Shown here: one piece after another, positions 6,082 through 13,365 of the stretch
Position numbering within the stretch: the first letter of the stretch is position 1
Layout of the letters: each line of letters opens with the position of its first letter
Assembly: GCA_049613665.1 (NCBI GenBank)
Contig: JBMZCV010000143.1
Span: 1-13,365, forward strand
Reading direction: 5' to 3'
Length of the DNA: 13,365 bases
DNA from: JBMZCV01 sp049613665
GTDB taxonomy: Bacteria > Bacteroidota > Bacteroidia > Chitinophagales > UBA2359
Notes under the pieces: generated by a model
Told to the model about the DNA's origin: nothing
Seen by the model: only the letters and a program-made list of their open reading frames with translations
Database searches by the model: none
Program-made: the position numbers and the translations under genes

Positions 6082-6846
6082 ATGAAAAAATATTTAATAA
6101 TATGCTTGTTAATACTTTGTTGTAGTTCTATATTTGCACAAAAGAAGACAGAAACAAACGACAAAAAAAAAGTAGGAATTAGCCTTTTTAGCTTAGATTA
6201 TAGTTTGCAAATGCCTTTATTTGATTTGAATAAGCGTTTTGGCGTAAATTCAAATATTGGGCTGACTTTTTTGCAAAAAACAAAAGGCAACTTCCTTTTT
6301 GGTGCAGATGCACATTATTTATTTGGAAATTCGGTAAAAGAAGATTCACTTGTCATAAACTTGAGCAATTCGCAGGGGTATATTATTGGCACAGATGGCT
6401 TTCCTGCTGAGATACGTTTTTTGCAAAGAGGCTTTAGCTTTAGCGGAAAAATCGGCGGAATTATTCCTGTTAGCACGCACAAACCAAATTCTGGAATTAT
6501 GGTATTGTTGGGTGCAGGCTATTTGCAACATAAAATACGAGTTGATGATATGAACGATGTTGTGCCGCAAATTCAAGACGAATATAACAAAGGATATGAC
6601 CGTTTGACGGCTGGCGTTATGTTGTCGCAATTTGTCGGATATTTGTATTTAGATGACAAAAGACGCATTAATTTTTTCGCTGGCTTAGAGTTTACACAAG
6701 GATTTATGCAACCGCAACGTCTATACTATTTTGATACGCAAACAATGGAAAAAGAGCAGCGTTTCGATGGTTTGGTTGGCTTGCGTGTAGGTTGGGTTTT
6801 GCCAATTTATAGGGAGCATATAGAACAAAAATATTATACAAGATAA
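6082..6846 (+). CDS. Outer-membrane beta-barrel protein of unknown function
   Basis: The 254-aa protein begins with a clear signal peptide (MKKYLIICLLILCCSSIFAQ, cleavage after about residue 19). The mature part is a run of short alternating strands with Gly and aromatic residues (VGISLFSLDYSLQMP, SNIGLTFLQ, GNFLFGADAHYLFG, FSFSGKIGGIIPV, GIMVLLGAGYLQHKIRV, INFFAGLEFTQGF, GLVGLRVGWVLPIY), consistent with a barrel of about 8-12 strands. I do not recognise the specific family. It ends 10 bp before the M1 aminopeptidase gene on the same strand, so the two are very likely co-transcribed, which suggests a shared envelope role. No full TTG-N20-TAnnTTTG promoter was found in the 184 bp upstream; TAAAATTTG at 6000-6008 is one base too long for the -7 consensus. 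Confidence 0.7.
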   Translation: MKKYLIICLLILCCSSIFAQKKTETNDKKKVGISLFSLDYSLQMPLFDLNKRFGVNSNIGLTFLQKTKGNFLFGADAHYLFGNSVKEDSLVINLSNSQGYIIGTDGFPAEIRFLQRGFSFSGKIGGIIPVSTHKPNSGIMVLLGAGYLQHKIRVDDMNDVVPQIQDEYNKGYDRLTAGVMLSQFVGYLYLDDKRRINFFAGLEFTQGFMQPQRLYYFDTQTMEKEQRFDGLVGLRVGWVLPIYREHIEQKYYTR

Positions 6847-6856
6847 AAATAAGAAA

Positions 6857-9523
6857 ATGAAATTTAAACAAATTAAAAAGTACCTTTTTTTAGTGCTTTT
6901 GCTAAGTTTAACAGCTTGCAAAACGAGCAAAAAAAGCGTGAATGATGAGATGTCGGCCGCTTTTGAGGAGCAAATGAAAGCACAGTTCGAGAAGGCATTG
7001 CAAGAAAATCAGGTAGATGTTATCAATGATTATCACGAAAGCCGCACACAGCGAAATGATTTGGTGCATACGAAATTGGAGGTGCGTTTCGATTGGGAAA
7101 AAACATATTTGTATGGCAAAGCAAATTTGACATTTGCACCATATTACTATCCTATAAATACAATAAATATTGATGCAAAAGGCTTTGATATTCAGGCAGT
7201 TGAGTTGGTTGGTAAAAATGGAAATAGCTCTTTGGAGTATAAATATGATAGCTTGCAAATTGCGATTCAGCTAGATAAAACTTACGAAAAAGGCGAAGAA
7301 TATGAAATTTTTATTGACTATACGGCAAAGCCAAATGAGCTAAAAAATGGTGGTGGCGAAGCTATAACAGATGATAGAGGTTTGTTTTTTATCAATCCTG
7401 ATGGCTCTGAAAAAGATAAGCCACAGCAAATTTGGACGCAAGGACAGTCAGAAGCTTCTTCGTGTTGGTTTCCGACTTTAGATACGCCAAATCAACGCAG
7501 TTCGCAAGAGATTTATATGACGGTTCAAGACCGTTTTGTGACGCTTTCTAATGGTAAAATGTTGCGTTCTACAAAAAATGCTGATGGCACTCGCACGGAC
7601 TATTGGAAGCAAGATTTGCCACATGCACCTTATTTGTTTATGATGGGCGTTGGCGATTTTGCGGTTGTAAAAGATAAGTGGAAAAATATAGAATTGACCT
7701 ATTATGTAGAGCCAGAATTTGAAGCTCACGCAAAAGCAATTTTCGGAAAAACGCCTAAAATGTTAGAGTTTTTCTCCAACAAATTGAAAGTAGATTATCC
7801 GTGGGATAAATATGGACAAATGATTGTGCGTGAGTATGTTTCGGGAGCGATGGAAAATACAGGAGCGGTAATTTTTGGCGATTTTGTGCAAGCTACAACA
7901 CGAGAATTGATGGATTGGAACAGCGAAGATATCATTGCACATGAGTTGATTCATCATTGGTTTGGCGATTTGGTGACTTGCGAATCGTGGTCAAATTTGA
8001 CACTCAATGAAGGTTTTGCGACTTATGGCGAGTATCTTTGGGACGAACATGAGTATGGCGATTTTCATGCCGACCATATTTTTCAGCGTGTTTTGGAAGG
8101 TTATTTAGATGAAGCAAACGAAACGCCTAAAAATTTGATTCGCTTTTATTATGACGAAAAAGACGATATGTTTGATAGACATTCTTATAATAAAGGTGGC
8201 CGTGTGCTGCATTCTTTGCGTAAATATGTGGGCGATAATGCCTTTTTTGATGCCGTAAAATTGTATTTAGACACTAATAAATTTCAGTCGGTAGAAATTC
8301 ACGATTTGCGTTTGGCTTTTGAAAAAACGACAGGCGAAGACCTAAATTGGTTTTTCAATCAGTGGTTTTTGGGCAAAGGACATCCTGTTTTAGATATAAA
8401 TTATGAGTATGATGAAAACAAAAAACAAGCGACCGTAAAAATTGAGCAACAGCAAGATGTAAGTCAAATTCCTGTTTTTCGCCTGCCGCTAAAAGTTGAT
8501 GTTTATGAAAATGGCAAAGCGACTACACATAATATCGTGATGACGGAAGCAACGCAAGAATTTAGCTTCAAGGTAGGAAATGAGCCGCAATTTATCAATG
8601 TTGATGCTGATAAAGCCTTGATTTGCGAAAAAATGGACAATAAAACGGCTGAAAACTATATTGCACAAGCAAAATTTGCTCCGAAATATTTAGATAAAAG
8701 AGAAGCATTGTTGGCTTTAGCAGCTTTAGAAGATAAAAATAAGCCAGAAATTGTAGCTATTTTTGATGCAGCAATGCAGCACGAAGCTTGGGCAATAAGA
8801 GAAATAGCAATCGAAAATTATGATTTTGAAAATTGGAAAAGTAATAATAAATTGTTGAAAACATTAGAAGATATTTCTAAAAACGACAAAAAACCTGCTG
8901 TTCGTGTATCGGCTTTAACTAAAATTGCGGAAACAAAATCGACAGAATATAGTCCTTTATACCACTCTGTTTTGGAAACGGATAGTTCGTATCTTGTGAT
9001 GAATAGTGCAGTTAGTGCCTTGGGAACAACAGACGTGAAAGAGGCGATGCAAATTGCTGAAAAATATGAAGACAATAAACATTTATTGTATAGCATTTTG
9101 AAATTGTATAAAGATAACGCAGACGAAAGTAAGGCAGGTTCTTTTACAGAATATTATGAAACAGCAGGTGCTGGCGACCGTTGGGGAATGGTTAATTATT
9201 ATGCCGATTATATCATGCGTTTTCACGATATGAAAATGCTAGACGATGCTTTGGCGTTTTTCGAAAAGGTTACTTTAGAAGATAATCCTTGGTGGTTGAA
9301 ATTTGCAAGTGTGCGAGGTTTGGATAAAATTGCAGCATATTATGAAGCAGATCAAAAAGATTTGGAATATGAAATAAAAAATAACAAAGAGTTGGATAAA
9401 ATTGAAGCTGCTAAAAAAATCGCTTTGTTTCAAGAGTTGGAAGAGAAAGCAAGAGCAACGATAGAAAGTATTAAGGCGAAAGAAACGGACGAAAAATTGC
9501 TGAAACGATATGAGAGATTCTAG
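6857..9523 (+). CDS. M1 family metallo-aminopeptidase, lipoprotein
   Basis: The 888-aa protein has a lipoprotein signal with lipobox LTAC, so Cys21 would be acylated and the enzyme anchored to a membrane facing the periplasm or surface. The M1 (gluzincin, aminopeptidase N-like) active site is complete: exopeptidase motif GAMEN at residues 330-334, HELIH at 362-366 with zinc ligands His362 and His366 and catalytic Glu363, the third ligand Glu385 in NLTLNEGFATY, and the transition-state Tyr444 in YNKGGRVLHSLRK. An N-terminal beta domain (about 55-250) precedes the catalytic part. The C-terminal 250 residues are helical repeats (ALAALEDKNKPEIVAIFDAAM, IREIAIENY and similar) of HEAT/ARM type. The substrate is N-terminal residues of peptides. 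It follows the barrel gene by 10 bp. The start ATG lies in an A-rich context with no Shine-Dalgarno, normal for this phylum. Confidence 0.93.
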   Translation: MKFKQIKKYLFLVLLLSLTACKTSKKSVNDEMSAAFEEQMKAQFEKALQENQVDVINDYHESRTQRNDLVHTKLEVRFDWEKTYLYGKANLTFAPYYYPINTINIDAKGFDIQAVELVGKNGNSSLEYKYDSLQIAIQLDKTYEKGEEYEIFIDYTAKPNELKNGGGEAITDDRGLFFINPDGSEKDKPQQIWTQGQSEASSCWFPTLDTPNQRSSQEIYMTVQDRFVTLSNGKMLRSTKNADGTRTDYWKQDLPHAPYLFMMGVGDFAVVKDKWKNIELTYYVEPEFEAHAKAIFGKTPKMLEFFSNKLKVDYPWDKYGQMIVREYVSGAMENTGAVIFGDFVQATTRELMDWNSEDIIAHELIHHWFGDLVTCESWSNLTLNEGFATYGEYLWDEHEYGDFHADHIFQRVLEGYLDEANETPKNLIRFYYDEKDDMFDRHSYNKGGRVLHSLRKYVGDNAFFDAVKLYLDTNKFQSVEIHDLRLAFEKTTGEDLNWFFNQWFLGKGHPVLDINYEYDENKKQATVKIEQQQDVSQIPVFRLPLKVDVYENGKATTHNIVMTEATQEFSFKVGNEPQFINVDADKALICEKMDNKTAENYIAQAKFAPKYLDKREALLALAALEDKNKPEIVAIFDAAMQHEAWAIREIAIENYDFENWKSNNKLLKTLEDISKNDKKPAVRVSALTKIAETKSTEYSPLYHSVLETDSSYLVMNSAVSALGTTDVKEAMQIAEKYEDNKHLLYSILKLYKDNADESKAGSFTEYYETAGAGDRWGMVNYYADYIMRFHDMKMLDDALAFFEKVTLEDNPWWLKFASVRGLDKIAAYYEADQKDLEYEIKNNKELDKIEAAKKIALFQELEEKARATIESIKAKETDEKLLKRYERF

Positions 9524-9591
9524 TTTTTTTAGAGATACTATTACGCTATAAAATAAATTATATAAGACGTTTTAAAAATATTATCCATTTA

Positions 9592-9627
9592 TTGAGACGT
9601 GACAGGTTTTAAAAACCTGTCACGTCT
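9592..9627 (+). repeat. 33-bp palindrome between convergent genes, possible bidirectional terminator
   Basis: AGACGTGACAGGTTTT (9595-9610) and its exact reverse complement (9612-9627) face each other around a single A, a 16-bp perfect stem; TTG precedes it as in the copy at 1-22. It is placed 72 bp after the aminopeptidase stop and 158 bp before the end of the convergent acyl-CoA dehydrogenase gene. On the plus strand a run of six T follows seven bases after the stem, so it may end transcription of the aminopeptidase operon, but the distance to the T run is longer than in a textbook terminator. It is both a dispersed repeat and a candidate terminator. Confidence 0.7.
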
Positions 9628-9784
9628 AAGATGGTTTTTTAATTACAAAAAAGAAATGACATATTTTTTAGCCAAAACTGTCAAATCTAAAAAGTTATGA
9701 ACTATCGTAGTTTTAGAAATATGCCATTTCTCACATCTTTAAAAATTCGACAAAACTCTAGTTTATAGTGTATAATTTTGCTTC

Positions 9785-11461
9785 CTAAAACTCCCACGCT
9801 AACAAATCTTTTATTGCCGCTTTATTCAAAGTTTTAGGCATTTTAAACGACTTATTTTCCTGCTTTTCTAACAAAAAAGAAACTGCTGAATTTATCCATT
9901 TTTCGCTTTCTGAATCGCTATATTCCAATAAAACTGCTATTTGATAAAGGCTTGTTAATTCCTCAAATACAAATTTTGCTGTCAATTCTAGCGTTTCTTT
10001 ATCTTGCATTTCAAAACTTTTCTGCAACATTTTTTCTAGCTGTTCTACGGTTTTTAAAAGATGTTTTGCTTGCTCTTCGCTCTCGAAAATACCTTTTATT
10101 TCTTCGCATAACAATTGAAAGCCTTTTGACTTTACGCTGGCTCGCAGCATATCTAAAAGCATGATATTTCCTGCACCTTCCCAAATCGGTAAGACCATAC
10201 TATCACGCATCAATTTGGGCAAAACGCCATCTTCTATATAGCCCATGCCGCCCATCAATTCCATGCTTTCTCTGATGACATAAACGCCTATTTCTGCCGT
10301 ACATTTTTTGAGCATAGGCGTGAGCAAACGCAAAATTTCGGCACTTTTTCGGTCGCCATTATCGGCTTTATCCAACAATTTTACAGCTTTAAAAGTCATG
10401 TAGAAATTAGCGATATACATACTGCCTATTTCTTCTAGCTTTTTACGAATTAAAGCATGATTTAATGCGTTTTTACCAAAAGAAATGCGAAAACTCAAGA
10501 ATTGATAACTTTCTATCAAGGCACGACGCATAAAAGCGGTAGCCACAATGCTATTGTATAAGCGAGAAAGGTTTATCATATCGGCCATAATGTAAAAACC
10601 TTCGCCTTCTTTGCCAACCAATTTTCCGTAAGTATCTGTCAAAATGCACTCAGCACTAGCCATCGAACGCACGCCCAATTTGTCTTTCAAACGCACGATA
10701 TTCATTTCGTTTTTCGTGCCGTCTGGCCGCTGTTTTTCTATCAAAAAAATCGACAAGCCTTTTGTGCTTTTTATGTCTGGATTGGTGCGTGCTAAAGCGA
10801 AAATAATTTCGGCATTGGCATTGCTACAAAACCATTTTTCGCCATTGAGCAAATAATAATCGTCTTTGTGTTTTGTCGCACTCACAAGATTTGCACCAAC
10901 ATCAGAGCCGCCTGCTTTTTCGGTCAAAAACATCGCTCCTGTATAAAAATTATTGAGTTTTTTGCTATAAATATGAGGGAGCAAACGTACTTTGTCGGCT
11001 TCAGTGCAGTACCTATCTATGAGGAGAGCAACGCCATCTGTCATGCACAAAGGGCAGGGGAGGCCACCTTCGCCTAAGTCGTACAAAAAGGTAGTGACAA
11101 AGCCCAAACGGTGTCTTTCGCTGACGAATTTCTGCCGCAAATCTGGCTGCCATTTTACCGCAAACATTTCTGATTGTATAGCGATGTCGGTGAGTGTGTG
11201 ATAGGCTGGATGAAAAACAATTTCGTTGAGTGTTTCGCCATAAAAATTGCGTTTGCGGAGTTCTGGCGTTTTTTTGTCGGCTGTTAGCGATAGTTCGTCC
11301 ATTTCTGTCGCTGCTTTTTTGCCGAGTGTTTGCCATTTGTCGAGCATATAGCTACTGCCTTGTTCTGAGATGTCTTTTTTGATGAGATGTTGTAGCATCT
11401 TGTCGCTTTCAAAAAAGTTTTGGCTGCGGCGAAAGTTGTCGCTTAATACTTTGTTTTTCAT
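9785..11461 (-). CDS. AidB-like acyl-CoA dehydrogenase
   Basis: I place the start at the ATG at 11461 (558 aa, MKNKVLSDN...). The frame is open to an ATG at 11503, but the 14 extra residues (MLFFSFSSQKHQHK) do not look like the family's N-terminus. FAD-binding acyl-CoA dehydrogenase signatures are present: FLTEKAGGSDVGAN and LNGEKWFCSNANAEIIFALAR in the middle, an all-helical C-terminal domain with MELMGGMGYIEDGVLPKLMRDS, and PIWEGAGNIMLLDMLR, whose Glu428 sits where the catalytic base of E. coli AidB lies. TEKxGGSDVxAN and WEGxGN point to the AidB/ACAD11-like branch rather than to short-chain dehydrogenases. A C-terminal extension of about 110 residues follows. It is predicted to be a cytoplasmic FAD enzyme; the acyl substrate is not predictable. 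AidB itself is linked to the alkylation response, which cannot be assumed here. It is a single gene, with no partner beta-oxidation gene nearby. Confidence 0.88.
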   Translation of the reverse strand: MKNKVLSDNFRRSQNFFESDKMLQHLIKKDISEQGSSYMLDKWQTLGKKAATEMDELSLTADKKTPELRKRNFYGETLNEIVFHPAYHTLTDIAIQSEMFAVKWQPDLRQKFVSERHRLGFVTTFLYDLGEGGLPCPLCMTDGVALLIDRYCTEADKVRLLPHIYSKKLNNFYTGAMFLTEKAGGSDVGANLVSATKHKDDYYLLNGEKWFCSNANAEIIFALARTNPDIKSTKGLSIFLIEKQRPDGTKNEMNIVRLKDKLGVRSMASAECILTDTYGKLVGKEGEGFYIMADMINLSRLYNSIVATAFMRRALIESYQFLSFRISFGKNALNHALIRKKLEEIGSMYIANFYMTFKAVKLLDKADNGDRKSAEILRLLTPMLKKCTAEIGVYVIRESMELMGGMGYIEDGVLPKLMRDSMVLPIWEGAGNIMLLDMLRASVKSKGFQLLCEEIKGIFESEEQAKHLLKTVEQLEKMLQKSFEMQDKETLELTAKFVFEELTSLYQIAVLLEYSDSESEKWINSAVSFLLEKQENKSFKMPKTLNKAAIKDLLAWEF

Positions 11462-11650
11462 TTTGTGTTGGTGTTTTTGCGAAGAAAAACTAAAAAATAA
11501 CAAATTATGTGTTATTACGAGTCTGCGAAGTAATCTTAAATCCTACAATTTCAAATGACAAGAGAATAAAAAGAAGTTAAACAACAGATATTCCGCTTGT
11601 CGTTCTGGATGGTTTTGTTGTTTCGCTTTACTACACGCCTCGCCATAACA

Positions 11651-11667
11651 AAAAGAGAAAGTCTCTT
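11651..11667 (-). terminator. Weak hairpin terminator after the yajC / YbbR-domain pair
   Basis: AAGAGA and TCTCTT form a 6-bp stem with a 3-base loop (11653-11667), ten bases after the YbbR-domain stop codon. On the minus strand the stem end runs into five T. The stem is short and AT-rich, so it is a weak intrinsic terminator at best, but its place at the operon end supports the call. Confidence 0.35.
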
Positions 11668-11676
11668 GGGTTTTTA

Positions 11677-12606
11677 TCAATTGATAATCAAATATTCAAT
11701 TTCTAGCGGCGAGACACTCAAATTTTTGATATTGAGCGGTATATCTAGCAATTCCACCTTTAGCTTTTCGCCTTGAGCCACATTGATTTTGCTAAAGTCG
11801 GACACAACAGCAAAATTATTTTCATTAATTTTGTCAAACTCATCTATGCTTACCTGAAATTTGATATTTACTTTTTGCGGATACGGAAAAATCTCCATAC
11901 TTTTGGGTACATTGAGTACGGTTATCGGCACAGACATTCGTTTTTCTGTAAACTCTACCACTTTTATCCAATAGCTTACTCGCTCAAACGACAACTGTAA
12001 ACTAGCGAGTTGTGGCTTTTGCAGTTCAATATCGCCTTTATAATCTTTATTGACTTCTCGTAGGGTGAGGGACTCCGTTTTCCACGATTTTAGGGTATCT
12101 ACGATGGAAGCAGGCCCGATAACAAGCATACTATCGGGCATCACAACAGGAGCTTGGCTCTGGTAAAAATGTTGCACCATTTCGATGTCGGCCATAAATT
12201 CGATAGGCACAACTTTTCGCTTTTTTTTCTCTAGCTTAAAAAAAATAACGGCAGGCGTGATATGTTTGATAGAGAAACCATCTAATTGTTCTTCAAAATG
12301 TGTTTTTTGCATTTCTGTTTGCAACTCATCACGAAACACATGCTTTTCGTAGTCGATGACAATGCTTTTTTTAGAAAAATTAGAGTGCTTGATAAGTGCT
12401 GTCCCTTTAGCTTCTGCCAAGATATTCCATGTTTCTGGCAAGGCTTCTATCAAAGCTTTGTCTTCTGGCAAATTGATATATTGCACAGGAATGGCCACTT
12501 CTTTCGTGTATTCTTCGGATAATGTCGTAACAATCCATATCATAAACGAAATGAAAAAGCAAGCAATGAGCGTAGTGCGTTCTTCGGCAGGAATAAAGGG
12601 CATCAT
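11677..12606 (-). CDS. YbbR-like domain-containing protein
   Basis: The 309-aa protein has a short cytoplasmic N-terminus, one transmembrane helix at about residues 12-28 (LIACFFISFMIWIVTTL) and an extracytoplasmic part made of repeated beta-rich YbbR-like segments (SEEYTKEVAIPVQYINLPED, KRKVVPIEFMADIE, MPDSMLVIGPASIVDTLKSW, EKRMSVPITVLNVPKSMEIFPYPQKVNIKF). In Firmicutes YbbR/CdaR proteins bind and tune the diadenylate cyclase CdaA; the Bacteroidota role is not established. It begins 3 bp after the yajC stop, a linkage common in Bacteroidota. A second ATG follows at once (MM), so the exact start could be 12603. The coaE gene that often follows in this phylum is absent; the next gene downstream is the AidB-like dehydrogenase on the same strand, 215 bp away, after a weak hairpin. 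Confidence 0.8.
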   Translation of the reverse strand: MMPFIPAEERTTLIACFFISFMIWIVTTLSEEYTKEVAIPVQYINLPEDKALIEALPETWNILAEAKGTALIKHSNFSKKSIVIDYEKHVFRDELQTEMQKTHFEEQLDGFSIKHITPAVIFFKLEKKKRKVVPIEFMADIEMVQHFYQSQAPVVMPDSMLVIGPASIVDTLKSWKTESLTLREVNKDYKGDIELQKPQLASLQLSFERVSYWIKVVEFTEKRMSVPITVLNVPKSMEIFPYPQKVNIKFQVSIDEFDKINENNFAVVSDFSKINVAQGEKLKVELLDIPLNIKNLSVSPLEIEYLIIN

Positions 12607-12609
12607 AAA

Positions 12610-12930
12610 TTAAGCAGTTTTTGTTTGCGTAAATTCTAGTGATACAACCGCTTTTTCGATTTTGAGTTTTGTGCCTGTTTCTTTATCCACTTCTATCACT
12701 AAAGTTTGTTCATTTACTTTCAAAATTTTGCCATGCACACCGCCGATAGTCACTATTTTATCGCCTTTTTTCAAAGTGTCCAGATAAGTTTTTTGTTCTT
12801 TGGCTCGCTTCATTTGCGGGCGAATCATAAAAAAATACATGATTAGAATAATACCACCAAATAAAATGATATTGGCAATAGCGTTGGTAGCATTTGGGTC
12901 GGCTTGTAAAAGTAATAAGTTATAAGACAT
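12610..12930 (-). CDS. yajC: Preprotein translocase subunit YajC
   Basis: The 106-aa protein has one transmembrane helix at about residues 19-38 (ANIILFGGIILIMYFFMIRP) followed by the family motif RPQMKRAKEQKTYLDTLKKGDKIVTIGGVHGKI, with the conserved GDKIVTIGGVHG block of YajC. It is an accessory inner-membrane protein of the SecDF-YajC complex attached to SecYEG. Length is normal for the family. It is probably the first gene of a two-gene unit with the YbbR-domain gene. The region upstream has TATCTTGC on the minus strand at 12983-12976, only a partial match to TAnnTTTG, so the promoter is not clear. Confidence 0.92.
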   Translation of the reverse strand: MSYNLLLLQADPNATNAIANIILFGGIILIMYFFMIRPQMKRAKEQKTYLDTLKKGDKIVTIGGVHGKILKVNEQTLVIEVDKETGTKLKIEKAVVSLEFTQTKTA

Positions 12931-13365
12931 TTTTTTTGTGTTTTTTATAGAATTTTATATTTCTTTTGAAGTGTTGCAAGATAGCAAAGTTTTTCTAGTT
13001 TTTAATTTTAAGTGCTTAGTTTTTAGCTATTTTGAAATTTTTGGAAAAACATAGGTTTTTGACAATTATAGGTGGTGCGAAAATAACATCAGAAAGAAAT
13101 TATATTCTTCGTGTAGTCTGTTTTGGCTAGTTGTTCATCAAGACTGTTTAAAAACCTTAACGCCTTTTGTCACAAAAAAAACTACGCAGAAAAAACTCGC
13201 TTAAACTTGTTGTTAATTGATGCTTTTATTTGTTAAACAATCTTTTTTTTAAAACAAAAGATTTACATTTGAATGCTCAGACAGGTTTCTGTGCTTAACG
13301 CTTTTTTTGCGCCAAAAGACTAATTTTTAAAAGGTCAATCTTTTTGATTTTCTGACGACATTTTT
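12931..13365. other. Gene-free right end of the window
   Basis: These 435 bases upstream of yajC contain no open frame with recognisable protein features on either strand and no tRNA-like fold that I could find. TACATTTG at 13264-13271 on the plus strand fits the -7 consensus TAnnTTTG, but no TTG stands at the right distance, so it is only a weak hint of a plus-strand gene starting beyond the window. There are several T and A runs and no copy of the GTAG hairpin repeat. Confidence 0.5.

Noticed and set aside
11013..11336. 107-aa minus-strand open frame rich in Arg, Ser and His
   Set aside because: It lies wholly inside the AidB-like dehydrogenase in another frame, and its composition is that of a shadow frame with no domain signature.
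11462..11503. N-terminal extension of the AidB-like dehydrogenase to the ATG at 11503
   Set aside because: The 14 added residues are not family-like, and the internal ATG at 11461 gives a normal N-terminus and puts the catalytic Glu near the AidB position.

Overview
This AT-rich window (roughly 17-45% GC in the lines I counted) most likely comes from a chromosome of the phylum Bacteroidota. The evidence is a Bacteroidota-type CcmD, a yajC / YbbR-domain pair, DUF6089/PorG-like outer-membrane barrels, a lipoprotein M1 aminopeptidase, start codons preceded by A-rich tracts rather than Shine-Dalgarno sequences, and a TTG-N20-TAnnTTTG promoter in front of the tRNA. Genus cannot be set from the sequence alone.

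Layout from left to right. Bases 1-410 hold a truncated palindromic repeat, a diverged hairpin repeat, and a minus-strand tRNA with a CAU anticodon that has its own promoter and terminator. Bases 412-3599 carry three minus-strand genes in the order ptuA (AAA/SMC-like ATPase), ptuB (HNH nuclease) and a glutathionylspermidine-synthase-like ATP-grasp protein. The first two form a compact Septu anti-phage system with a 2-bp gap; the third follows 42 bp later and may share the transcript. Bases 3722-4952 hold a coupled ccmD / outer-membrane-barrel pair. Bases 4953-5348 are noncoding and contain a 316-bp element bounded by inverted repeats, with two perfect 20-bp palindromes inside. A MORN-repeat (YwqK-like) probable lipoprotein (minus) then diverges from a plus-strand pair: an unidentified outer-membrane barrel and an M1 aminopeptidase lipoprotein with an intact active site. 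A 33-bp palindrome lies between the aminopeptidase and a convergent AidB-like acyl-CoA dehydrogenase. The right end holds yajC and a YbbR-domain gene (minus), then 435 bp with no recognisable gene.

Two things stand out. One is the stand-alone Septu operon, whose composition is mosaic. The other is a family of short intergenic hairpins of the form GTAG-AGAY-N4-CATG-N4'-GTCT: four copies in four places, with variable but self-complementary N4 arms (compensatory variation). A second palindrome family, built on AGACGTGACAGGTTTT, occurs at 1-22 and 9592-9627. Most other genes are ordinary Bacteroidota envelope and housekeeping functions.
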